Below, one piece after another: positions 35,025 to 44,460 of a DNA stretch of 64,000 bases (the first letter of the stretch is position 1; the number at the start of each line of letters is the position of its first letter). The notes under the pieces were generated by a model. That model did no database searches and was not told the DNA's origin. It saw only the letters and a program-made list of their open reading frames with translations. Made by a program: the position numbers and the translations under genes. The stretch comes from JAVVSR01 sp036654095. Its GTDB lineage: Bacteria; Bacillota; Clostridia; Christensenellales; CAG-917. The stretch spans positions 1-64,000 of the forward strand of contig JAVVSR010000003.1 in the NCBI GenBank assembly GCA_036654095.1, written 5' to 3'.

Positions 35025-35528
35025 ATGGCTAATCAACACGTTTTATCAATTTTAGTACAAAATCGTCCCGGCGTTCTAACCCGTATTTCGGGCTTGTTTA
35101 GTCGTCGAGGATACAACATCGACAGCCTGTCTGTGTGCGCTACTGAAGATGACAACTATTCGCGAATGACAATTTCCCTCGGCGGAAACGACCGCATTGT
35201 TTCGCAAATTTTAAGCCAACTCGAAAAACAAGTCGACGTGGTCAAGGTTGAGGATTTTGCAAATGCAAAGTCGGTTTTTCGCGAACTTTTAATTATTAAA
35301 ATACAATGCAACGCTAAACAACGAAGTGAAATTGTTGATATCTGCACTATTTTCTATGCAAAAACTATTGACATTTCCGCTGATGACACGATGATAATCG
35401 AGCTTACTGGCGAAAGCCAAAAAATTGACGCGCTCATTGACATTATGCGCCCTTACGGCGTTTTAGAAATGGCGCGCACAGGCGGAGCGGCGCTTGAACG
35501 CGGTCGCAATACATTGAGGACAAAATGA
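35025..35528 (+). CDS. ilvN: Acetolactate synthase small (regulatory) subunit
   Basis: 167-residue regulatory partner of IlvB giving valine feedback control. The N-terminal ACT domain (residues 4-75) opens with HVLSILVQNRPGVLTRISGLF and RRGYNIDSLSV, shown here as two pieces, and a C-terminal domain (75-160) ends with PYGVLEMARTGGAALERG. It has a TAGGTG site before the ATG. Its stop overlaps the leuA start as ATGA, so translation is coupled. Confidence 0.95.
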   Translation: MANQHVLSILVQNRPGVLTRISGLFSRRGYNIDSLSVCATEDDNYSRMTISLGGNDRIVSQILSQLEKQVDVVKVEDFANAKSVFRELLIIKIQCNAKQRSEIVDICTIFYAKTIDISADDTMIIELTGESQKIDALIDIMRPYGVLEMARTGGAALERGRNTLRTK

Positions 35529-37030
35529 GAAAAATCAAATTACTAGATACCACCCTCCGTGATGGCGAGCAATCGCCCGGGTGTAGTATGCACATCAATG
35601 AAAAGCTTGAAATTGCCGAAGCTCTTGAAAAACTTAATATCGACATTATCGAAGCGGGGTTTCCTGTTATTTCAAATGGCGACTTTTTGGCCGTGCAAGA
35701 GGTTTCTAAAATTATAAAAAACTCTGAAGTCGCGGGGCTTTCGCGATGTATTGAGGCGGATATCGACGCTTGCTATAACGCGTTAAAAAATGCCGTCAGT
35801 CCTAGGTTACACTTATTTATTGCAACTTCGCCCACTCATTTAAAATATAAATACAAATTAACTGAAGATGAAGTTTTAGCGCACATCGCTGACGCTATAA
35901 AATATGCAAAAAAATATTTATCTAATATCCAATTTTCATTTGAAGACGCTTGTCGAACACCTATCAATTTTTTAGCTAAAGCCGTTCAAGTGGCAATTAA
36001 TTCTGGCGCAAAAATAATTAATATTCCCGACACAGTCGGCTACATTACTCCATCTGAAATATCAAATATCTTTTCCGAGTTGAAAACGAAAGTGAACAAA
36101 CTCGATACAGTTGAATTAAGTGTTCATTGTCACGATGATTTGGGTATGGCTTGCGCTAACTCGCTGTCGGCTGCGATGGCGGGCGCAACACAGATTGAAG
36201 GCACAATTAACGGTATTGGCGAGCGCGCGGGCAATGCCGCGCTTGAAGAAATAATTATGAACATTGAAACACGTAAAAACTTTTACGGGTTTGAAACAAA
36301 TGTTGATACAAAACGCATATATCGCACAAGCACGCTAGTAGCGTCGGTAATAGGTTTAAAAATCCCGCCAAATAAAGCTATAATTGGCGCAAACGCGTTC
36401 GCTCACGAAGCTGGCATACATCAACACGGTGTTATGTTAAACCGTGAAACTTACGAAATAATGTCGCCCGAAAGCATTGGAATTGCCGAAAACAAAATGC
36501 TTATAGGAAAGCACAGCGGACGGCACGCTTTTGAAAGCCTACTAATTGAAATGGGCTACAACTTCACCGACGATAAAATTGCCGAGTATTTTGAAAGTTT
36601 CAAGGTCTTGGCTGACCGTAAAAAGTTTGTAACAAGGCGCGACGTAGAAGCATTGCTTCCAAATGTAACTCGCTCACATTCAACACATACGTACAAATTA
36701 AAGAACTATGAAATCACATCATATTTAAACAACGCTTACAGCGAAATAACCCTTGCCTGCGACAGCTCGGTCATTACCGAAAAGGAAAGTGGCGACGGGC
36801 CTGTGGACGCTTCGTTTAAAGCGATTAACAATATAATTGGTAAAGATTTTAAACTAATAGATTTTTCAATTCACTCGGTTACCGAAGGCAAGGACGCTCT
36901 TGGCGAGGCTAATGTTAAGCTAGGTTTTGGCGACGAAATTATTAGCGGACGAGGAGTTTCCACCGACGTTTTAGAGTCGGCAATTTTAGCGTATATAGAC
37001 GCAGCAAATAAGACAATAGGTATCAAATGA
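35525..37030 (+). CDS. leuA: 2-isopropylmalate synthase
   Basis: Condenses 2-oxoisovalerate with acetyl-CoA, first committed step of leucine synthesis. The 501 residues hold the TIM-barrel HMGL domain with DTTLRDGEQSPG at residue 8, FSFEDACRT, HCHDDLGMACANS and HEAGIHQHG for the metal and substrate site. The C-terminal LeuA dimer/allosteric domain starts near residue 365 (SGDGPVDASFKAI). It overlaps ilvN upstream and cimA downstream by four bases each. It is one of three related Claisen-type condensing enzymes in the window. Confidence 0.95.
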   Translation: MRKIKLLDTTLRDGEQSPGCSMHINEKLEIAEALEKLNIDIIEAGFPVISNGDFLAVQEVSKIIKNSEVAGLSRCIEADIDACYNALKNAVSPRLHLFIATSPTHLKYKYKLTEDEVLAHIADAIKYAKKYLSNIQFSFEDACRTPINFLAKAVQVAINSGAKIINIPDTVGYITPSEISNIFSELKTKVNKLDTVELSVHCHDDLGMACANSLSAAMAGATQIEGTINGIGERAGNAALEEIIMNIETRKNFYGFETNVDTKRIYRTSTLVASVIGLKIPPNKAIIGANAFAHEAGIHQHGVMLNRETYEIMSPESIGIAENKMLIGKHSGRHAFESLLIEMGYNFTDDKIAEYFESFKVLADRKKFVTRRDVEALLPNVTRSHSTHTYKLKNYEITSYLNNAYSEITLACDSSVITEKESGDGPVDASFKAINNIIGKDFKLIDFSIHSVTEGKDALGEANVKLGFGDEIISGRGVSTDVLESAILAYIDAANKTIGIK

Positions 37031-38607
37031 AAAAAATTGAAGTGCTTGATACAACCCTTCGCGATGGAGTACAATCCGAAGGTATAACTTACTCTCTTGA
37101 AGACAAATGTGCGCTGTTAAAAATTTTTGACAGCCTTGATTTTACTTACATCGAGGGTGGCAATCCTAGCGCAAATCCTAAGGATAAAGAGTTTTTTTTA
37201 AAAGCGCGTTTTATGGATTTACAAAATACAAAACTTGTGGCTTTTGGCGCAACTCGATACAAAAGCACTTTAATTGGTGATGATTTATCAGTTAAAGCCC
37301 TACTTTTGGCAGATACACAATATGTTTCAATAGTTGGAAAGTGCTGGCAAACCCACTTAATTAAAATTTTAGATGTTACTCCTGAAATTAATTTAACTAT
37401 GATTTCAGATACAATTAAATACCTTACAACTCGAGGGAAAACCGTACTTTTTGATGCCGAACATTTTTTTGATGGCTTTAAAGAAAATCGCGACTATGCC
37501 TTAAAAGCGCTTGATACCGCGTTTGAAGCAGGCGCAAATACATTAGTTCTTTGTGACACCAACGGCGCTACTTTGCCTGATGATATTTATAACATTACAA
37601 GTGAAGTTGTATCCGCGTTTCCCAATGTTAAAATCGGCATACATTGCCACAACGATTTGGGGCTAGCGGTTGCTTGCACTATGCGCGCAGTTGAAGCGGG
37701 CGCGTCGCATATTCAAGGTACTTTTATTGGGTTTGGCGAACGTTGCGGAAACACTAATCTTTCAACCGTTATCCCTAACCTTCAACTTAAATGTAATTAC
37801 AATATAGTCCCCGACTCCGCCCTTCGCGAGTTCACATCTGTTGCAAAAAATGTAGCTGAACTTTCAAATATTCACTTGTCAAAAAGTTGTCCCTACGTCG
37901 GAGTTAGCGCATTTTCACATAAGGCAGGAATGCACGCGGACGGGGTTTTAAAATATTCGCCCGCTTTTGAGCATATTCCGCCCGAACTTGTTGGAAATGA
38001 ACGTCACTTTCTTTTAAGCGAAGTGGCAGGACGCGCTGTTTTTATTAAAAAAATCAAATTGCTTTTTCCTGAAATTGAAATCGACGGCGACTCTGCTGTC
38101 GGGCTTCTAGAGGCCTTTAAAACATTGGAAATGCAAGGTTATCAATTTGAGGGCGCAGATGCAAGTTTATATATTTTCATTCAAAAAAATCTTAAGAAGT
38201 ATACGCCCTTCTTTGAACTTATCAACTTTAATGTAACTAGTAGCTTGCCCTCGCTTAAGGAGTTATCTGCCGTGGCGACAATTCAAATTAAAGTTGATGG
38301 CCGCGTTGCAAAAGCTTCCGCTAGCGGAAACGGCCCTGTAAATGCCCTCGACTGCGCGTTGCGTAAAGCTATGAGTGAATTTTATCCTTATATTAAAAAT
38401 ATCCATCTTTCCGATTATAAGGTTCGCGTAATAAATAGCGAGGCCGCAACAGGCGCAATGGTTAGAGTTCTTATTACGTCAACCGACAATCGCGAGAGTT
38501 GGACTACTGTTGGCGTTTCAACAGATATAATTGAGGCTTCGTGGAAGGCACTGTGCGATGCTGTGGAATATCAACTTGCAAAGGGAGGGTCTAAATGTCA
38601 AAAATGA
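37027..38607 (+). CDS. cimA: (R)-citramalate synthase
   Basis: Condenses pyruvate with acetyl-CoA to citramalate, the threonine-independent entry to isoleucine. The 526 residues fit CimA rather than LeuA: DTTLRDGVQSEGITYSLEDK at the N-terminus, YIEGGNPSANPKD, VFGATRYK-like AFGATRYKS, HCHNDLGLAVACT, and a C-terminal regulatory domain from about residue 400 (ASGNGPVNALDCAL). LeuCD and LeuB, encoded next, can process citramalate to 2-oxobutyrate. It overlaps leuA by four bases and leuC by 13, so translation is coupled throughout. Confidence 0.94.
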   Translation: MKKIEVLDTTLRDGVQSEGITYSLEDKCALLKIFDSLDFTYIEGGNPSANPKDKEFFLKARFMDLQNTKLVAFGATRYKSTLIGDDLSVKALLLADTQYVSIVGKCWQTHLIKILDVTPEINLTMISDTIKYLTTRGKTVLFDAEHFFDGFKENRDYALKALDTAFEAGANTLVLCDTNGATLPDDIYNITSEVVSAFPNVKIGIHCHNDLGLAVACTMRAVEAGASHIQGTFIGFGERCGNTNLSTVIPNLQLKCNYNIVPDSALREFTSVAKNVAELSNIHLSKSCPYVGVSAFSHKAGMHADGVLKYSPAFEHIPPELVGNERHFLLSEVAGRAVFIKKIKLLFPEIEIDGDSAVGLLEAFKTLEMQGYQFEGADASLYIFIQKNLKKYTPFFELINFNVTSSLPSLKELSAVATIQIKVDGRVAKASASGNGPVNALDCALRKAMSEFYPYIKNIHLSDYKVRVINSEAATGAMVRVLITSTDNRESWTTVGVSTDIIEASWKALCDAVEYQLAKGGSKCQK

Positions 38608-39851
38608 CCGCTACTCAAAAGATAATTTGCGCTCACATTGACAAAAAGCACATTAATGCAGGCGAACTTGTTATGGCAATGGTTGATTTGGTTTTAGCCA
38701 ATGACATCACTGCGCCCGTCGCTATTCGAGAATTTGAAAATTTAAGCAAGCCTGTTTTTGACAGCGCGAAAATTGCATTGGTACTTGACCATTTTGTGCC
38801 AAATAAGGATATACAATCGGCCGAGCAATGTCGCTGTGTTAGAGAGTTCGCAAAAAAGCATAGCATTTTAAATTTCTATGATGTTGGACGAACAGGCATT
38901 GAGCACGTTCTTCTGCCCGAACAAGGGCTAATTGCTCCGTCAACACTTATAATTGGCGCAGACTCACACACTTGCACGTATGGCGCGCTAGGCTGTTTTT
39001 CAACAGGAATAGGCAGTACAGATGCCGCAGTTGCGATGGCCACAGGCAAAGTTTGGTTAAAAGTTCCATCGGCAATTAAAATCATAGTTAAAGGCGAACT
39101 TCAAAAGTATGCCACTGGCAAAGATGTCGCCTTAACTATTATTAAGATACTTGGAGTTGATGGCGCGACTTACAAATCGATTGAATTTTTTGGCAACATA
39201 AAGGCCTTATCCATTGACGATAGGTTTACCATTGCAAATATGGCGGTGGAATGTGGCGCAAAAAACGCATATTTCCCTGTCGATGATTTAACGCTAGACT
39301 ATTTACGTGGGCGCATTGATAACAGTTTTGTGACAACAACCGCCGACGATGACGCAGAATATGAAAAGGTTATTATTATAGATTTATCAATTATTAAGCC
39401 AACTGTCGCCTTTCCTTCTCTTCCGTCAAACTCAAGAACATTTGACGAAATCGGCGAAATTAGTATTGACCAAGTTGTAATAGGCAGTTGTACAAATGGC
39501 AGACTTTCCGATTTGAAAATTGCATATGAAATATTAAAAGGCAAAAAAATTAACTCATCTGTTCGCTGTATAATTATTCCCGCAACGCAAGAAATATATC
39601 TATCAGCGTTGCAAGCAGGCTATATTGAAGCTTTTGTTGAAGCAGGCGCAATCGTATCCACGCCGACATGCGGGCCATGCCTTGGTGGTTATATGGGTAT
39701 ACTTGCTAAAGGCGAAAAGTGCGTGTCGACAACAAATCGAAATTTTGTAGGTCGAATGGGACACCCTGAAAGTGAAATTTATTTAGCTTCTCCGTCGGTG
39801 GCGGCGGCAAGCGCGTTGACGGGCAAATTGACTGACCCTAGCGAGGTGTAG
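38595..39851 (+). CDS. leuC: 3-isopropylmalate dehydratase large subunit
   Basis: Iron-sulfur isomerase of isopropylmalate and, with CimA present, probably citramalate. The 418 residues match the clostridial/archaeal-type LeuC. Features are ADSHTCTYGALGCFSTGIGS near residue 116 and the 4Fe-4S cysteines in VIGSCTNGRLSD (near residue 297) and TPTCGPCLGGYMG (near residue 357). GGAGGG precedes the ATG inside the end of cimA. It is followed two bases later by leuD, its small subunit. Confidence 0.95.
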   Translation: MSKMTATQKIICAHIDKKHINAGELVMAMVDLVLANDITAPVAIREFENLSKPVFDSAKIALVLDHFVPNKDIQSAEQCRCVREFAKKHSILNFYDVGRTGIEHVLLPEQGLIAPSTLIIGADSHTCTYGALGCFSTGIGSTDAAVAMATGKVWLKVPSAIKIIVKGELQKYATGKDVALTIIKILGVDGATYKSIEFFGNIKALSIDDRFTIANMAVECGAKNAYFPVDDLTLDYLRGRIDNSFVTTTADDDAEYEKVIIIDLSIIKPTVAFPSLPSNSRTFDEIGEISIDQVVIGSCTNGRLSDLKIAYEILKGKKINSSVRCIIIPATQEIYLSALQAGYIEAFVEAGAIVSTPTCGPCLGGYMGILAKGEKCVSTTNRNFVGRMGHPESEIYLASPSVAAASALTGKLTDPSEV

Positions 39852-39853
39852 AT

Positions 39854-40339
39854 ATGAATGGAAAAGTTTTTAAATATGGCGACAACATTAACACCGATGT
39901 CATAATACCTGCAAGGTATTTGAACACTTTTGACAGCAAAAATTTAGCTTTGCACTGTATGGAAGATATTGATAAAAACTTTAGTAAAACGGTTTGTGTC
40001 GGCGATATTATAGTAGGTGGCGAAAACTTTGGTTCGGGCAGTTCAAGAGAACACGCGCCACTTGCAATTAAGGCTTCTGGTGTCAGTATTATCATTGCAA
40101 AATCGTTTGCTCGCATATTCTATCGCAACTGTATAAATATTGGATTGCTTGTCATTGAAAATTCAGAATTGGCAGATAAACTATCAAATAATGATATGTT
40201 ATCTATCAATTTGGACAATTTTACGTTGTTTAATATTACATCAAATTGCAGTTATTCTTTGCCTGCTTTGCCCGACTTTGCTAAAAAAATATTCATGTGC
40301 GGCGGGTTAATTAACGCTGTCAAAGGTGGCCTTTTATGA
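39854..40339 (+). CDS. leuD: 3-isopropylmalate dehydratase small subunit
   Basis: 161-residue swivelling small subunit completing the LeuCD isomerase. Features are GDNINTDVIIPARYL at residue 8, NFGSGSSREHAPLAIK near residue 57 (substrate-binding loop) and FARIFYRNCINIG near residue 84. Short length fits the LeuD that pairs with the archaeal/clostridial LeuC. It starts two bases after leuC and overlaps leuB by four. Confidence 0.95.
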   Translation: MNGKVFKYGDNINTDVIIPARYLNTFDSKNLALHCMEDIDKNFSKTVCVGDIIVGGENFGSGSSREHAPLAIKASGVSIIIAKSFARIFYRNCINIGLLVIENSELADKLSNNDMLSINLDNFTLFNITSNCSYSLPALPDFAKKIFMCGGLINAVKGGLL

Positions 40340-41400
40340 TAAATATTGCAACCATTAGCGGCGACGGAGTTGGCCCTGAAATTATAAAAAGCGCAAAAAT
40401 GGTTCTCAATGCCGTTGGCCAAAAATTCAATCTTCAATTCAATTTTACCGAGGCATGTATGGGCGGTATCGCCATTGATAAATTTGGTATGCCTATGCCT
40501 GATGAATCCGTTGATATTTGTCTAAAATCCGACAGCGTTTTACTTGGCGCTGTTGGGGGTTTTAAATGGAATAATCCATCAATACGTCCCGAAAGCGCGC
40601 TTCTTGGAATACGAAAAAAAATGGCGCTTTATGCCAATTACAGAAGCGCTATGCTTTTCCCCGAATTAAAACAATCCTCTCCTTTAAATATTCAACTAAC
40701 CGAAAAAGGCTTTGATTTTGTTATCGTTAGAGAATTGACGGGCGGAATTTATTTTGGAGAAAGCGGATATCGTTATGGAAAACTTGGTCGCGAAGCATAT
40801 GATACCGAGGTTTACAGCGAAATTGAAATCGAACGAATTGCCCGTTCAGCATACGAGCTTGCCGAAACGCGGAGCCATCGCCTTTGCTCTATTGACAAGG
40901 CAAACGTAATGGAAAGCTCTCGACTGTGGCGAAAAATTATTCACGATATTAATGAAGATTATCCCACGGTTGCCGTTACAGATATGCTTGTAGATAATGC
41001 AGCAATGCAATTAGTAATTAATCCGTCACAGTTTGATGTAATTGTCACCTCAAACTTATTTGGCGATATCCTCAGTGACCTTGCAGGCGCGTGCGTTGGC
41101 AGTATTGGCATGTTGGCAAGCGCAAGTTTGGGCGATACGCTTAGAGGTCTATATGAGCCAATTCACGGTTCTGCGCCCGATATTGCCGGTATGAATAAAG
41201 TAAACCCTATTGGCGCTATTCTCTCGTCGGCAATGCTTCTTAGAATGTCTTTAAATGAAATTGACGCCGCAAATTGCATAGAAACGGCCATAAAGCGCAC
41301 ATTGGCGCAAGGATATCGCACGGCCGATATATTAAGCGCAGGGACAGTATTGATGTCAACTACTGAAATGACTGCTAAAATTATTGAAAATTTATTATAG
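40336..41400 (+). CDS. leuB: 3-isopropylmalate dehydrogenase
   Basis: NAD-dependent oxidative decarboxylase finishing both the leucine and citramalate branches. The 354 residues include ISGDGVGPEIIKSA at residue 8, VRELTGGIYFGE near residue 133, the catalytic Lys in SIDKANVMESSRLWR near residue 190, SNLFGDILSDLAG near residue 233 with metal-binding Asp residues, and EPIHGSAPDIAG near residue 275. It is last in the operon. No good forward terminator follows immediately; the stem at 41628 may act weakly. Confidence 0.95.
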   Translation: MINIATISGDGVGPEIIKSAKMVLNAVGQKFNLQFNFTEACMGGIAIDKFGMPMPDESVDICLKSDSVLLGAVGGFKWNNPSIRPESALLGIRKKMALYANYRSAMLFPELKQSSPLNIQLTEKGFDFVIVRELTGGIYFGESGYRYGKLGREAYDTEVYSEIEIERIARSAYELAETRSHRLCSIDKANVMESSRLWRKIIHDINEDYPTVAVTDMLVDNAAMQLVINPSQFDVIVTSNLFGDILSDLAGACVGSIGMLASASLGDTLRGLYEPIHGSAPDIAGMNKVNPIGAILSSAMLLRMSLNEIDAANCIETAIKRTLAQGYRTADILSAGTVLMSTTEMTAKIIENLL

Positions 41401-41627
41401 TTTAAGCAATTAAATGCAATTTGTAAAATATTTATAGCTGTTTTTAATAGTTGTAAATATTTTTTATTTATAGGTTTTAATTTTAAAAAATAAACCGCGT
41501 GTTTTACTTTAATAGTTTTAAAATATAATATGGCATTAAAATTTTAACAGTATCAAAATTGATTGTTTAAAATATTTCATTTATCTATTTCAAAATTGCA
41601 AATTGATTTTAAATAAATTTTATTAAA

Positions 41628-41650
41628 AAAACCGCTCAATGAGCGGTTTT
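41628..41650 (-). terminator. Terminator of the opp operon
   Basis: Ten-bp stem AAAACCGCTC / GAGCGGTTTT with a three-base loop, followed on the reverse strand by a T run (TTTTTTTAATA). It overlaps the stop codon of the last opp-operon gene. Forward, it is followed by only four T, so it may also act weakly for the ilv-leu operon. Confidence 0.88.
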
Positions 41651-41918
41651 ACCATACTGTAACCAACAACCATATTAACAACGCAAACCCTAAAATAAAA
41701 GCTAACGCTATTGGAATAACGGCAAGATAAACGGCCATAATTGTTTTAAACGTATCTTTTTTTGAAATAGGTTCAGTCGAAATTGTTTTTCTGTTTTTTT
41801 GCGCTTCCTCGTGCGACGACGGCGCGTCCTTATTGTACCACGGCATACCCGGCACATTCATTGGAGCTACCATTCGTCCGTCATCATCATTATAAACTTT
41901 TTTATTTCGTTTGCACAT
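41649..41918 (-). CDS. Small single-helix membrane protein at the end of the opp operon
   Basis: 89-residue protein with a hydrophilic N-terminal half containing NDDDGRMVAPMNVPGMPWY (residues 10-28) and one C-terminal helix (about 60-88). The DDDGR-x-A-x-MN motif occurs in small uncharacterised proteins of Clostridia. Its start overlaps the oppF stop by one base (TAATG type), so it is translated with the importer. A role as an accessory or assembly factor of the Opp complex is inference from position only. The terminator overlaps its stop codon. Confidence 0.75.
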   Translation of the reverse strand: MCKRNKKVYNDDDGRMVAPMNVPGMPWYNKDAPSSHEEAQKNRKTISTEPISKKDTFKTIMAVYLAVIPIALAFILGFALLIWLLVTVW

Positions 41919-43237
41919 TAATTTTCCATTTTTTTATAAACTACGCCACTTTCTTTTTTGGCTTTAACTATATCTTCAATCTCGATATTATTGTGAATAC
42001 CTGCAAAATAATCCTCAAAGTTAAACCCTTCATCTACCATTTTTTTATTAAGCTGCATAGCTTCGTTGTCATAAAGGTGACATACGCAATAATGTTCTTC
42101 TTCAACTTCAATCGCATTAGGGGCAATACCTTTACATATTTCCATACATTGTATGCAACGCGTGTGGAACTTGCACCCTTTAGGCGGATTAGCGGGGCTT
42201 GGAATACTGCCGGCTAAAATAATCCTTTTCATAACGTGGTTGGGGTCAGGAACGGGAATTGCGCTAAACAATGCTTCAGTATACGGATGATAAGGCTTTG
42301 CAAAAAGTTTATCCGTGGGAGCGTGTTCGACTAAACTGCCCAAGTACATAACGCCAACGGTATCCGAAATGTGTTCAACAACGCTTAGGTCGTGAGAAAT
42401 AAACAAATAGGTTAAACCATATTCATTTTGCAAATCTTTAAGCAAGTTAATAATTTGCGCTTGAATTGAAACGTCTAATGCAGAAACGGGTTCATCACAA
42501 ACAATAAACTCGGGGTCAAGCGCTAAAGCCCTTGCAATACAAATACGTTGACGTTGCCCGCCCGAAAATTCGTGAGGATATCTATCCTTATGATATTCTT
42601 GCAAACCACAGGATTTCATAATCTTTGTAATATACTCGTCAAATCCTTCCTTTGGAACAATTTTATGTTCGCGCACAGCTTCGCCGATAATTTCGCCAAC
42701 GGGAAGTCTTGGCGACAAACTTGAGTACGGGTCTTGAAAAACGATTTGCATTTTAGGACGCATTTTCCTTAATTCTTTTTTACCGAGTAAATGAATATTT
42801 TCCCCGTTAAATAAAACCTCGCCACCTGTTTTATCATACAGGCGAAGTAGCGTTCTTCCGACGGTAGTTTTTCCACAACCTGACTCGCCGACAAGCCCCA
42901 TCGTTGTGCCCTTTTTAATATTAAAGCTAATATTATCAACCGCCTTCACATAGCCGACAGTGCGTTTAAAAAAACCTGCTTTAATAGGAAAATATTTTTT
43001 TAGACTATTGACTTCCAACACGTTATCAAGATTATGTTCAATCGGCGTGTATTTATCATTAATCATCTCGTCTTTAGCTTTTTTATACTCCGCAATATAA
43101 TTACTTGGAGCTTTGAAAAACTTTATCATTTCATTAAAGTTCTTTTTAACTGACTTAACAAACTTATTAGTTTCAGCTTTAATATCTTTAGCTAGTTTTA
43201 CAAAAAAGCCTTTAAATTTTGTATAAGGATTGTTCAT
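41918..43237 (-). CDS. oppF: Oligopeptide ABC transporter ATP-binding protein (OppF type)
   Basis: 439-residue cytoplasmic ATPase of the peptide importer. It has an unusual charged N-terminal extension of about 70 residues (lysine-rich, helical). The ABC domain follows: Walker A GESGCGKTT near residue 117, Q-loop VFQDPYSSLSPR, signature FSGGQRQR, Walker B FIVCDEPVSALD and the H-loop ISHD. The C-terminal oligopeptide domain has the Cys-rich KGCKFHTRC and CMEIC blocks. Its ATG overlaps the oppD stop by one base. It pairs with OppD as the second ATPase. Confidence 0.94.
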   Translation of the reverse strand: MNNPYTKFKGFFVKLAKDIKAETNKFVKSVKKNFNEMIKFFKAPSNYIAEYKKAKDEMINDKYTPIEHNLDNVLEVNSLKKYFPIKAGFFKRTVGYVKAVDNISFNIKKGTTMGLVGESGCGKTTVGRTLLRLYDKTGGEVLFNGENIHLLGKKELRKMRPKMQIVFQDPYSSLSPRLPVGEIIGEAVREHKIVPKEGFDEYITKIMKSCGLQEYHKDRYPHEFSGGQRQRICIARALALDPEFIVCDEPVSALDVSIQAQIINLLKDLQNEYGLTYLFISHDLSVVEHISDTVGVMYLGSLVEHAPTDKLFAKPYHPYTEALFSAIPVPDPNHVMKRIILAGSIPSPANPPKGCKFHTRCIQCMEICKGIAPNAIEVEEEHYCVCHLYDNEAMQLNKKMVDEGFNFEDYFAGIHNNIEIEDIVKAKKESGVVYKKMEN

Positions 43238-44451
43238 TATTTTACCTCCTTATCAATATAGCGATAACACGAAACATAATGAGTATCTGAAATTTTAATC
43301 ATATTAGGATAAACGTTTCCGCAACTTTCTACGCACATTTGACACCTATCTTTAAAGTAACAATAGTCGGGTAAATCGATAGGATTTGGGACATTTCCGG
43401 GAATATTATATAGTTCCTTTTGTTTTTTCCCAACGACTGGTTTTGACCGCATAAGGCCAATAGTATAAGGGTGCAGTGGATTATCAAAAATATCCTTAGC
43501 CGAACCTCGTTCAACGACGCGACCAGCATACATAACAACAACAAAGTCGGCCATTTCGGCAATTACGCCGAGGTCGTGAGTGATAAGCATAATACTGCTA
43601 TTAATTTTTGTTTTAATTTCGCGAAGTAAGTCCAAAATTTGTGCCTGAATAGTTACATCAAGCGCGGTAGTTGGCTCATCAGCTATAATAAGTTTTGGGT
43701 TGCACGCTAAAGCCATAGCAATCATAACACGTTGTCGCATACCACCCGACAGTTCGTGAGGAAACATTTTGTAAACGCCTTCGCCATTTGCGATACCCAC
43801 CATATCTAACAGTGAAATAGTTTTTGCACGGATATCTTCTTCATTATTTAAACCACTGTGGAGTTCCAAAACTTCATCGATTTGCGCGCCGATACGAAAC
43901 ACGGGATTTAAGCTAGTCATCGGTTCTTGAAAAATCATTGACATTTTGTTTCCGCGGAGGGATTGCATAACGCTAGTTGGCGTTTTTGCAATATCAAAGC
44001 ATTTGTTGCCCGAATTGAAGCGAATTGCGCCTTCAACAATTTGGCCTTGTGGACGTTGAACAAGTTGCATAAGCGACAGCGACATAACCGATTTGCCACA
44101 GCCTGACTCGCCAACAACGCCAACGGTTTTCCCTTCGGGAACATCAAAAGAAACGCCATCTACTGCTTTAACCGTGCCGATATCCGTAAAGAAATAAGTG
44201 TGTAAATTATCAAATTCCACTACATTTTTTTCATCGCGCATAGTTGTTAAATATTCCTGTTCGGAAACGTGCTTGCGCTTACGTTGTTTTTCGATTTGAT
44301 TGGTTATACGACGATTTTCTTTAGAAATTTTGTGAGTTTCTTTTCCTGAAATATAATTAACTCTTTTAGCGTCGTGTTTATTGCTTGCTTTTTGAAGTTT
44401 GTCGACCGCCGAGCTCGTCGCTAACTTGAATTTTTCTTTTAAATCTGCCAT
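43237..44451 (-). CDS. oppD: Oligopeptide ABC transporter ATP-binding protein (OppD type)
   Basis: 404-residue ATPase. A basic N-terminal extension of about 75 residues precedes the ABC domain, as in the partner ATPase. Motifs are Walker A GESGCGKS near residue 115, IFQEPMTSLNPVF, signature LSGGMRQR, Walker B LIIADEPTTALD and ITHDLGVIAEMAD. The C-terminal oligo-HPY region has cysteines (YCYFKDRCQMC) often linked to a 4Fe-4S cluster in this family. It follows oppC by nine bases, with its GGAGG in the spacer. Confidence 0.94.
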   Translation of the reverse strand: MADLKEKFKLATSSAVDKLQKASNKHDAKRVNYISGKETHKISKENRRITNQIEKQRKRKHVSEQEYLTTMRDEKNVVEFDNLHTYFFTDIGTVKAVDGVSFDVPEGKTVGVVGESGCGKSVMSLSLMQLVQRPQGQIVEGAIRFNSGNKCFDIAKTPTSVMQSLRGNKMSMIFQEPMTSLNPVFRIGAQIDEVLELHSGLNNEEDIRAKTISLLDMVGIANGEGVYKMFPHELSGGMRQRVMIAMALACNPKLIIADEPTTALDVTIQAQILDLLREIKTKINSSIMLITHDLGVIAEMADFVVVMYAGRVVERGSAKDIFDNPLHPYTIGLMRSKPVVGKKQKELYNIPGNVPNPIDLPDYCYFKDRCQMCVESCGNVYPNMIKISDTHYVSCYRYIDKEVK

Positions 44452-44460
44452 ACGAGCCTC

